Under the pieces are notes generated by a model. The model did no database searches. It had not been told where the DNA came from and was given only the letters and a program-made list of their open reading frames with translations. From Inquilinus sp039594555 (GTDB taxonomy: Bacteria; Pseudomonadota; Alphaproteobacteria; DSM-16000; Inquilinaceae), in contig NZ_JBCNNF010000309.1 of the NCBI RefSeq assembly GCF_039594555.1, positions 1 through 8,161 of the forward strand: a stretch of DNA of 8,161 nt, given 5' to 3'. The first letter of the stretch is position 1. Every line of letters starts with the position of its first letter. Shown piece by piece: positions 1-8,161 of the stretch. Position numbers and translations under genes: made by a program.

Positions 1-1
1 C

Positions 2-247
2 GACGCGGCGCTGCTGGGCTGGTTCCGGGCCAACAGCGGCTCGATCTACCATCTGTGCGGCAGCTGCGCGATGGGGCCGGACGCGGCGACCGCGGTGGTC
101 GATGCCCGGCTGCGGGTGCACGGGCTGCAGGGCCTGCGCGTGGTCGACGCCTCGATCTTCCCCAATGTCACCGCCGGCAACATCAACGCCCCGACCATGA
201 TGGTGGCGGAGAAGGGGGCGGAGATGATCCTGGCGGATGCGGGGTAG
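2..247 (+). CDS. GMC-family FAD-dependent oxidoreductase (choline/alcohol dehydrogenase-like), C-terminal fragment
   Basis: Only the last 81 codons are present; the N-terminal FAD-binding part lies before the window. The fragment carries the conserved C-terminal signature of glucose-methanol-choline oxidoreductases: YHLCGSCAMG at fragment residues 16-25, then VVDARLRVHG, GLRVVDAS and GNINAP, then MMVAEKGAEMI close to the end. By family knowledge the active-site pair is a His in the YHxxG motif (here H17) and a downstream His or Asn (here most likely N60 of GNINAP); these assist hydride transfer from an alcohol substrate to FAD. The GNxNAP form resembles choline dehydrogenase (BetA-like) more than oxidases, but the substrate cannot be read from this piece. 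The gene ends in TAG and faces pobA tail-to-tail, with a REP-like repeat between them. Family call is strong; substrate is unknown. Confidence 0.93.
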   Translation, partial: DAALLGWFRANSGSIYHLCGSCAMGPDAATAVVDARLRVHGLQGLRVVDASIFPNVTAGNINAPTMMVAEKGAEMILADAG

Positions 248-274
248 GAGGCGTCCTCTCGCAACCGCCACCAT

Positions 275-362
275 CGTCATTGCGAGCGCAGCGAAGCAAT
301 CCATCCCGCAGCTCGTGCGGGACAATGGATTGCTTCGTCGGCTTCGCCTCCTCGCAATGACG
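275..362. repeat. REP-like intergenic palindromic element (copy 1)
   Basis: An 88-bp imperfect inverted repeat in the 134-bp gap between two convergent genes. The ends are exact inverted copies (CGTCATTGCGAG at 275-286 and CTCGCAATGACG at 351-362). Nested inside are an 11-bp pair (GAAGCAATCCA at 293-303 with TGGATTGCTTC at 326-336) and a central 7-bp hairpin (TCCCGCA 304-310 with TGCGGGA 316-322). The GTCATTGCGAG...GAAGCAATCCA form is a widely dispersed intergenic repeat type in alphaproteobacteria. It would fold into a long stem in transcripts from either side, so it may also act as a bidirectional terminator or mRNA stabiliser; that role is inferred. Confidence 0.88.
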
Positions 363-381
363 GTGAGGGACGACAGGGAAG

Positions 382-1548
382 TCAGACGATCGGCAGCCCG
401 ACATAGTTCTCGGCCAGCACGGTCTGGGCGGCGCGGGAGCCGCGGATGTAATCGAGTTCGGCGCGCTGCAGCCGGCGCTCCAGCGGGCCGGTGTCGGGGA
501 AGTGGTGGGTCAGGCCGGTGAACCACCAGGAGAAGCGCTCCGCCTTCCACACCCGGGCCAGCGCGCGGGCCGAGTAGCCGTCGATGCCGGCAGCCGAGCG
601 GTCGCGGTAGTGCTCCTCGAACGCCTCGGCCAGCATGACCACGTCGGACACGGCCAGGTTCAGCCCCTTGGCGCCGGTCGGCGGCACGATATGGGCGGCG
701 TCGCCGGCCAGGAACAGCCGGCCGTGGCGCATCGGCTCGGACACGAAGCTGCGCAGCGGCGCGATGCTCTTTTCGAAGGACGGGCCGCGCACCACCGCCG
801 CCTGCGGGCCGAGACGCAGGCAAAGCTCGTCCCAGAACCGATCGTCCGGCCAGTCCTCGACCCGATCGTCCAGCGGGCATTGCACGTAGTAGCGGCTGCG
901 ATGGGCGGACCGCATGCTGGCCAGGGCGAAGCCGCGCTCGTGGTTGGCATAGATCAGCTCGTGATGGGCCGGCGGCACCTCGGCCAGCACGCCCAGCCAG
1001 CCGAAGGGATAGACCCGCTCGAACTCGCGCCGCACGCCGTCGGGGATGCAGCCGCGGCTGACGCCGTGGAAGCCGTCGCAGCCGGCGATGAAGTCGCAGT
1101 CCAGGCGCTGTTCGGCGCCGTCCTGCCGCCACGTGACGAAGGGGTGGCCGGTGTCGATGCCGTGCAGCGCCACGTCCCCGGCCTCGAACACCACCGCCAA
1201 GCCGCGCTGTTCGGCGCCGTCGAACAGGTCGCGCATCACCTCCTGCTGGCCGTAGACGGTGATGCAGGACCCGGTCAGGGCCTGCATGTCGATGCGGAAC
1301 AGCTCGCCGTCGACCGCCAGGTTGGTGCCGGCATGGGGCAGCCCTTCGCGATGCAGGCGGTCGGCGAGGCCGAGCCGGTCCAGCAGGTCGACCGTGCCCT
1401 GCTCCAGCACCCCGGCGCGGACCCGGCCTTCGACATAGTCGCGGCTGCGGCGCTCGACGACCACGACGCCGATGCCGGCGCGGTGCAGCAGATGGGCCAG
1501 CACCATCCCCGCCGGTCCGGCGCCGATGATCGCGATCTGGGTGCGCAT
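382..1548 (-). CDS. pobA: 4-hydroxybenzoate 3-monooxygenase (p-hydroxybenzoate hydroxylase)
   Basis: Cytosolic flavoprotein that uses NADPH and O2 to hydroxylate 4-hydroxybenzoate to protocatechuate, the entry to the beta-ketoadipate pathway. The 388-residue product matches the known length (about 390) and can be followed against Pseudomonas PobA throughout: FAD-binding GAGPAG (9-14), E32, GRVRAG with the mobile-flavin Arg at 44, the DG motif CDGFHG (157-162), the GD motif AGDAAH (281-286) and PPTGAKGLNLA. Substrate-site residues are all conserved: Y200, S211, R213 and Y221 (Y201, S212, R214, Y222 in Pseudomonas), P290, and Y382 of ENYVGLP (Y385). The start was set at 1548, not the in-frame upstream ATG at 1596, because MRTQIAIIGAGPAG aligns with family N-termini and GGGAGG lies 4 nt upstream (1558-1553). 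It is transcribed divergently from an AraC-type regulator, the classic pob arrangement. No protocatechuate dioxygenase genes are in the window. Confidence 0.97.
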   Translation of the reverse strand: MRTQIAIIGAGPAGMVLAHLLHRAGIGVVVVERRSRDYVEGRVRAGVLEQGTVDLLDRLGLADRLHREGLPHAGTNLAVDGELFRIDMQALTGSCITVYGQQEVMRDLFDGAEQRGLAVVFEAGDVALHGIDTGHPFVTWRQDGAEQRLDCDFIAGCDGFHGVSRGCIPDGVRREFERVYPFGWLGVLAEVPPAHHELIYANHERGFALASMRSAHRSRYYVQCPLDDRVEDWPDDRFWDELCLRLGPQAAVVRGPSFEKSIAPLRSFVSEPMRHGRLFLAGDAAHIVPPTGAKGLNLAVSDVVMLAEAFEEHYRDRSAAGIDGYSARALARVWKAERFSWWFTGLTHHFPDTGPLERRLQRAELDYIRGSRAAQTVLAENYVGLPIV

Positions 1549-1683
1549 GGGGCCTCCCGGAGCCTGTCGTTCCCCGGATGCTAGATGCAGCGGCACGGAA
1601 AGCCATGGACGCGGCCTCGGAAAACTTGGACATTTCTTCCCGGGCCGGCCGCGCGAAGCCGGCGCTCAGGGGGCGAGGCTGCC
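1549..1683. promoter_or_regulatory. pobA / pobR-type divergent control region
   Basis: A 135-bp gap between the two divergent starts must hold both promoters and the activator site. Most of it is GC-rich; the one AT-richer stretch is about 1619-1640 (GGAAAACTTGGACATTT followed by CTTCC), which is also an imperfect palindrome (14 of 22 positions symmetric by eye) and so a candidate operator. Shine-Dalgarno sequences are visible at both ends: GGGAGG (1558-1553, - strand) for pobA and GAGG (1675-1678) for the regulator. I could not assign convincing -35/-10 boxes. Presence of a control region is certain from the gene layout; the exact operator is a guess. Confidence 0.55.
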
Positions 1684-2555
1684 GTGTACACACCAGCGAT
1701 TCCCAGCTTCTTCCTCTATGGCGAGGCGCCGCGGACGGTCGACGACCGGTTCCTGCATCTGGAGGCGTTGGAGGATCGCAGCCGGCCCAGCGACTGGACC
1801 ATCCGGGCGCATTCCCACGCCAATCTGAACCATGTCTTCCACTTCACCCGCGGCGGTGGCGTGGTGCGGGCCGAGGGGCGGTCGATCCGGCTGCCCGCGC
1901 CCTGCCTGCTGCTGGTGCCGGCCGGGCTGGTGCACGGCTTCGATTTCCAGCCGGAGACGGTCGGCTCGGTGCTGACCGTGTCCGACGCCTATCTGCGCGA
2001 GCTGGTGCGGCGCGAGCCGGAGTTCCGGCCGCTGTTCGACGCGCTGGCGGTGATCCCGGTCACCGACCAGGGCTTCCTGCGCGCCAGCCTGGGCCGGCTG
2101 TCGCGCGAACTGGCCTGGCTGGCACCCGGCCGCGCCGCGGCGGTGGAGGCGCTGCTGGTCGGCATCCTGGTCGAGGTGCTGCGCCTGGCGCCGCAGGCCG
2201 GGGGCGGGGAGCGGGCGGCGCCCGGGCCACAGGCGCTGCTGGTGGCCCGGTTCCGCGAGCGGATCGAGCAGCGCTACCGCGCCCATGACGAGGTCGAGGA
2301 CTACGCCCGTGCCCTGGCAGTCAGCCCGAAGCAGCTCTGGTCCGCCTGCCGCCGGGTGGCCGGCGCGCCGCCGGCACGGCTGATCCAGGACCGGCTGCTG
2401 CTCGAGGCCAAGCGCCTGCTGCTCTACACCAACGCCCCGGTGGCCGAGGCGGCCTACGCCCTCGGCTTCAACGACCCAGCCTATTTCTCGCGGCTGTTCA
2501 CGAAGCAGACCGGCCGGTCGCCGCGCGACTTCCGCCGCGGCGGCGACAACCGGGA

Positions 2556-3350
<795 letters not shown>

Positions 3351-3383
3351 GGAGTGGCTCCGTGCTGCGGGAAAGGCCCGCCG

Positions 3384-4097
3384 TCAGACCAGGGCGCTGC
3401 CGCCATGAATATAGACGGTGCTGCCGGTGGCGTAAGGGTTGGTGATGAAGGCCAGGATCTGGGTGGCGATATGCTCCGGCTGGCCGACCAGCCCGGCCGG
3501 CAGGGTCGCGGCGGCGCGGTCATACATCGCCTGGCGCGCATCGGCGGCCATGCGGTCGTAGAGCGGCGTCACCACCAGGCCGGGTGAGACGGTGTTGACC
3601 CGCACCGGCGCCAGCTCCAGCGCCAGGCCCTGGGCCAGCGCCTCCAGCCCGGCATTGATCGCGCCCTGGATCGCGGCGCCCTTGCGCGGCCGGATCGCCA
3701 GCACGCCGGTGACGAAGGTCAGCGACCCGCCGTCGCGGATCGGCGCAGCGCGGCCGACGCGGTAGGCGCCCCAGAATTTCGAGTTCATCGAGGCGAAGGC
3801 GTCGGCCAGCGGCAGCTCGCGCACCGCCGCCACCTTGGTCTGCGCGGCCGTGACCACGACATGGTCGTAGACGGTCCCGCCGGCGAAGAAGGCCTCGACC
3901 GCGGCGTCCGAGGTGGTGTCGAGCACCCGGCCCTCGGCCCCGGCGCCGATCGCGGCGACGGCGGCGTCGATCTTCTCCTGCGACCGCGAGGCCACTGTCA
4001 CCGCCGCGCCCAGGCCGGCGGCCGCCTGCGCCGCCGCCAGGCCGAGGCCCGAGCTGCCGCCCACCACCAGCACGCGCTGGCCCGAAAGATCGCCCAT
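3384..4097 (-). CDS. Atypical SDR-fold protein lacking the YxxxK catalytic pair
   Basis: A 237-residue SDR-fold protein, slightly shorter than classical members. The nucleotide-binding motif GGSSGLG (13-19) is intact, followed by ASRS (36-39), whose Arg suggests NADP(H). The NNAG segment is replaced by VTAAQT (82-87). N105 (SMNSKFWG) occupies the usual catalytic Asn position, but where YxxxK belongs the chain reads QGAIN, with Q144 and N148 in place of Tyr and Lys; the surrounding NAGLEALAQGLALELAPVRVNTVSPG makes the alignment unambiguous. A subgroup of SDRs (Lin1944-like) is known that keeps the Gly-rich motif but lacks the canonical active site; this protein probably belongs there. Its activity is unknown: it may use another mechanism, or bind a nucleotide in a sensing role. 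The start at 4097 has AAGGAG 7 nt upstream (4110-4105). First gene of a likely two-SDR unit, divergent from the LysR gene. Confidence 0.9.
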   Translation of the reverse strand: MGDLSGQRVLVVGGSSGLGLAAAQAAAGLGAAVTVASRSQEKIDAAVAAIGAGAEGRVLDTTSDAAVEAFFAGGTVYDHVVVTAAQTKVAAVRELPLADAFASMNSKFWGAYRVGRAAPIRDGGSLTFVTGVLAIRPRKGAAIQGAINAGLEALAQGLALELAPVRVNTVSPGLVVTPLYDRMAADARQAMYDRAAATLPAGLVGQPEHIATQILAFITNPYATGSTVYIHGGSALV

Positions 4098-4215
4098 CGT
4101 CTCTCTCCTTCGCTCTCCGCCGACCCCTCCGGCCGATGGTCGCGAAAATCTGGATCCTCCGCGTTCTAGAAATAATACTCGCTTCTGGAAAACCACTCTT
4201 TCCGGATCGTTGAGA
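4098..4215. promoter_or_regulatory. LysR / SDR divergent control region with paired TTCTRGAA sites
   Basis: A 118-bp gap between divergent starts. It contains an AT-rich island unlike its surroundings (about 4144-4200). Two near-identical 8-mers, TTCTAGAA (4164-4171, perfectly palindromic) and TTCTGGAA (4183-4190), lie 19 bp apart start to start, close to two helical turns, which suits two LysR dimer half-sites. Between them TAATAC (4173-4178, + strand) and TATTAT (4177-4172, - strand) are candidate -10 elements, so bound regulator would cover both promoters. No convincing -35 boxes were found. Strong Shine-Dalgarno AAGGAG serves the SDR; none is obvious for the LysR gene. Operator assignment is inference. 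Confidence 0.55.
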
Positions 4216-5130
4216 ATGGGCCCGATCGAGAACCTGGCCGACATCGCCGTCTTCGCCCGCATCGCCGCGTCCGGCAGCCTGTCGGCGGCGGCGCGGGATC
4301 TCGGCCTGTCGCTGGCGGTGGTGTCGAAGCGGCTGGCGCGGCTGGAGGCGGCGCTGGGCGCCCGGCTGGTGCAGCGCACCACGAGGCGGCTGAGCCTGAC
4401 CGAGGAGGGCGCGGCCTTCCACGAGCGGGCGCTGCGCATCCTGGCGGAGCTGGAAGCGGCACAGGAGGCGGTGGGCGGCGACGGCCGTCCGCGCGGCCTG
4501 CTGCGGGTGACCACCACGGCCGCCTTCGCCCGCCGCTGGATCGCGCCGATCCTGGCCCGGTTCCAGGCGGACTGCCCGCAGGTGCGGGTGCAGGTGACCG
4601 CCACCGACGCGGTGCTGGACCTGGTGCGGGACGGCATCGACCTCGCCATCCGCCAGGCGGCGCTGCCCGACAGCACGCTGATGGCGCGGGAGCTGGCGCC
4701 GAACTGGCGGGTGGCCTGCGCCGCGCCGGACTACCTGGCCCGGCACGGCCGGCCGGAGACGCCGGCGGAGCTGGCCCGCCATGCCTGCATCGTCTATGGC
4801 GACCCGCCGATGACGGCCTGGAGCTTTGCGCGGCCGGGCGAGCCGCCGGTCGAGGCCGCCGTCTCCGGCACCATCATGAGCAATGACGGCGAGGTGGCGC
4901 ATGAGGCGGCGCTGGCCGGCGCCGGCATCGTGCTGAAATCGATCTGGTACGTGGCAGGGGACCTCGCCGCCGGCCGGCTGGTCCGGGTGCTGGAGGGCTG
5001 GCCGTCGCCGGCCTCGCCGCTGCAGGCGGTGTTCCCCTCGGCCCGGCACCTAGCGCCGAAGACCCGCGCCTTCCTCGACGTGCTGGGCGCCGAGCTGCGC
5101 GTCGCCGCCCGGCGGCTCGGACGGCCATGA
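4216..5130 (+). CDS. LysR-family transcriptional regulator (CrgA-like effector domain)
   Basis: Product of 304 residues, the usual LysR length. The N-terminal winged helix-turn-helix covers about 6-65: LADIAVFARIAASGSLSAAA, then LGLSLAVVSKRLARLEAALG and RTTRRLSLTEEG. A linker helix follows, then a periplasmic-binding-protein-like effector domain (about 93-295) starting GLLRVTTTAAFARRWIAPIL, with DLVRDGIDLAIR in the first lobe and AALAGAGIVLKSIWYVAGDL in the second; these features match the CrgA-like branch common in proteobacteria. It is divergent from the two SDR genes, and LysR proteins usually control the adjacent divergent unit, so the SDR pair is the likely target. The ATG at 4216 was chosen by domain alignment; TTG at 4210 is in frame but adds two residues only, and the ribosome binding site is weak. 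The inducer is unknown. Confidence 0.93.
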   Translation: MGPIENLADIAVFARIAASGSLSAAARDLGLSLAVVSKRLARLEAALGARLVQRTTRRLSLTEEGAAFHERALRILAELEAAQEAVGGDGRPRGLLRVTTTAAFARRWIAPILARFQADCPQVRVQVTATDAVLDLVRDGIDLAIRQAALPDSTLMARELAPNWRVACAAPDYLARHGRPETPAELARHACIVYGDPPMTAWSFARPGEPPVEAAVSGTIMSNDGEVAHEAALAGAGIVLKSIWYVAGDLAAGRLVRVLEGWPSPASPLQAVFPSARHLAPKTRAFLDVLGAELRVAARRLGRP

Positions 5131-5200
5131 CGCCTTGCCAGGGTGCGCCGGGGCTGCTCAACTCGCGGACATCCGGCCGACCCGCGGCCGCGCCTCCGAG

Positions 5201-6277
5201 ATGATGGACCCAATGACCGAGCCTGCGCCCATTCCCGTGTTCGACGGGCACAATGACGTCCTGCTGCGCCTCCTGAAATCCCACGCGGCCTCGGCAGAGG
5301 CGGCTTTCATCGAGGGCACCACGACCGGCCATCTCGACCTCCCGCGGGCGCGAAAAGGCGGCTTCGTCGGCGGCATGTTCGCGATCTTCCCGCCGCCGGT
5401 GCAGGGCTCCGGCAGCCCGATCGACCGGATGAAGGGCGGCAGCTACACCGTGCCGTTGCCGCCGGAGCTCGGGCTGGCCGACGCCCAGGCCTCGACCATC
5501 GCCATGGCCTCGATCCTGCTGCGGCTGGAGCGGGCAGGGGGCCTCAGCGTCTGCCGCAGCGTCGCCGAGATCCGCGCCGCCATCGCCCGCGATTCGCTGG
5601 CCACGGTGTTCCACATCGAGGGCTGCGAGGCGATCGACACCGATTTCCGCATGCTCGACCTGCTCTATGCCGCAGGGCTGCGCTCGCTCGGCATCGTCTG
5701 GAGCCGGCCGAACGCCTTCGGCCATGGCGTGCCCTTCACCTTCCCGAGCACGCCGGATACAGGCCCGGGCCTGACCGAGGCCGGGCGCGAGCTGGTGCGG
5801 CTGTGCAATGAGCGCCGCATCCTGATCGATCTGTCGCATCTGAACGAGAAGGGCTTCTGGGACGTGGCGGAGCTGTCCTCGGCGCCGCTGGTCGCGACCC
5901 ATTCCAACGCCCATTCGGTCTGCCCGCATGCGCGCAACCTGACCGACCGGCAGCTCGACGCGATCCGCGAGAGCCGCGGCATGGTCGGGCTGAACTTCGC
6001 CACCGCCTTCCTGCGGCCGGACGGGTCGATGAACGCCGACACCGATCTCGAGGTCATGATCCGGCACCTCGACGCGCTGATCGAGCGGCTGGGCGAGGAC
6101 GGCGTCGGCATGGGCTCCGACTACGACGGGGCCACCGTGCCGGCGGCGATCAAGGACGTGGCCGGGCTGCCGCGGCTGTTCGAAGCGCTGCGCGCCCATG
6201 GCTATGACGACACGCTGCTGCGCAAGCTGGGCACCGAGAACTGGTTCGGGGTGCTGGAACGGACCTGGGGCGGCTAG
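5201..6277 (+). CDS. Membrane-dipeptidase-family (peptidase M19, renal dipeptidase-like) metallohydrolase
   Basis: A 358-residue zinc hydrolase of family M19, which cleaves dipeptides, including in some members D-residue or dehydro substrates. All metal ligands expected from the human enzyme are visible: HxD in FDGHND (H17, D19), bridging Glu in FHIEGCE (E140), His in IDLSH (H213) and THSNA (H234), and the late Asp in MGSDYDG (D307). HARN follows the second His as in the family. No signal peptide or lipobox is present, so a cytosolic enzyme is expected despite the family name. Start choice is uncertain: ATGs at 5201, 5204 and 5213 are all in frame and none has a clear Shine-Dalgarno; homologous N-termini fit any of them (354-358 residues). 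A TTG at 5135 would add 22 atypical residues. It follows the LysR gene by 70 bp on the same strand and could share its transcript, but the substrate link is not evident. Confidence 0.93.
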   Translation: MMDPMTEPAPIPVFDGHNDVLLRLLKSHAASAEAAFIEGTTTGHLDLPRARKGGFVGGMFAIFPPPVQGSGSPIDRMKGGSYTVPLPPELGLADAQASTIAMASILLRLERAGGLSVCRSVAEIRAAIARDSLATVFHIEGCEAIDTDFRMLDLLYAAGLRSLGIVWSRPNAFGHGVPFTFPSTPDTGPGLTEAGRELVRLCNERRILIDLSHLNEKGFWDVAELSSAPLVATHSNAHSVCPHARNLTDRQLDAIRESRGMVGLNFATAFLRPDGSMNADTDLEVMIRHLDALIERLGEDGVGMGSDYDGATVPAAIKDVAGLPRLFEALRAHGYDDTLLRKLGTENWFGVLERTWGG

Positions 6278-6323
6278 GGCTGGTATCCTGATCGGACGGC
6301 CGGCAGCGAAGCGGAGGGCCTCC

Positions 6324-7280
<957 letters not shown>

Positions 7281-7300
7281 GACGGGGCATTGGCAGCGAA

Positions 7301-7327
7301 GCGGCCATGGGAGGAGCCCATGGCCGC
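7301..7327 (+). terminator. Strong hairpin after the DUF1186/SEC-C gene
   Basis: A perfect 11-bp inverted repeat, GCGGCCATGGG (7301-7311) with CCCATGGCCGC (7317-7327), enclosing a 5-nt loop (AGGAG). It begins 21 nt after the stop codon at 7280. It lacks an adjacent run of T; the pyrimidine (CT) tract starts 10 nt later, so it is not a textbook intrinsic terminator. A termination or 3'-end-protecting role is inferred from its position and stem strength. Confidence 0.6.
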
Positions 7328-7332
7328 CGTCG

Positions 7333-7458
<126 letters not shown>

Positions 7459-7478
7459 AGTGGAAGAACGCCGGAACG

Positions 7479-8161
<683 letters not shown>

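Noticed and set aside
275..362. Possible CRISPR or transposon end
   Set aside because: There is one palindromic unit only, with no regularly spaced repeats, spacers, transposase or target-site duplication; it fits a dispersed REP-like element.
502..1584. 360-codon open frame on the + strand
   Set aside because: It is antisense to pobA, which aligns along its full length with known PobA proteins; the frame is open only because of high GC content.
4098..4676. N-terminal extension of the atypical SDR to an upstream start
   Set aside because: The extension is antisense to the LysR DNA-binding domain, is Arg/Ser/Ala-rich, and the internal ATG at 4097 has a strong AAGGAG at correct spacing.
3520..5049. 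509-codon open frame on the - strand
   Set aside because: It runs antisense to the LysR gene and out of frame through the second SDR; its Arg/Gly/Pro-rich translation has no domain.
5135..5200. TTG start extending the dipeptidase by 22 residues
   Set aside because: The added residues do not resemble M19 N-termini, and no Shine-Dalgarno supports the TTG; the ATGs at 5201-5213 lie just before the conserved FDGHND.

Overview
The window is GC-rich, densely coding DNA from a bacterial chromosome. Gene content and repeats suggest an alphaproteobacterium, probably of the Rhodospirillales/Azospirillum-Inquilinus type: a PobA paired with an AraC-type regulator, a DUF1186/SEC-C protein, and REP-like elements of the GTCATTGC...GCAATGAC kind that are common in that class. 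The order-level placement is inference. No tRNA, rRNA, CRISPR array, transposase or phage gene is visible.

Layout, left to right: the last 81 codons of a GMC-family FAD oxidoreductase (+); an 88-bp REP-like inverted repeat; pobA, 4-hydroxybenzoate 3-monooxygenase (-); a divergent AraC/XylS regulator, almost certainly its PobR-type activator (+), whose end overlaps the next gene tail-to-tail by 82 bp; two same-strand short-chain dehydrogenase/reductase genes (-), forming a two-gene unit with a 33-bp gap; a divergent LysR regulator (+); an M19 (renal-type) dipeptidase (+); a DUF1186 protein with a C-terminal zinc-binding SEC-C motif (+); a strong hairpin, a (CT)16 microsatellite and a second 88-bp REP-like repeat; and the C-terminal 226 codons of groL (-), cut by the window edge.

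Functionally there are two regulator-target modules. In the first, PobA converts 4-hydroxybenzoate to protocatechuate under an AraC-type regulator. In the second, a LysR regulator sits divergently from an SDR pair, and the first SDR of that pair (by transcription order) lacks the canonical YxxxK catalytic residues. The remaining genes (dipeptidase, DUF1186/SEC-C, groL) look like ordinary neighbours without a shared pathway.

I do not see a clearly new multi-gene system. The points most worth a second look are the catalytically atypical SDR and its control region with paired TTCTRGAA sites, the two REP-like elements placed in both non-overlapping convergent gaps, the long CT microsatellite, the 82-bp antisense gene overlap, and the unusual GroEL C-terminal tail.
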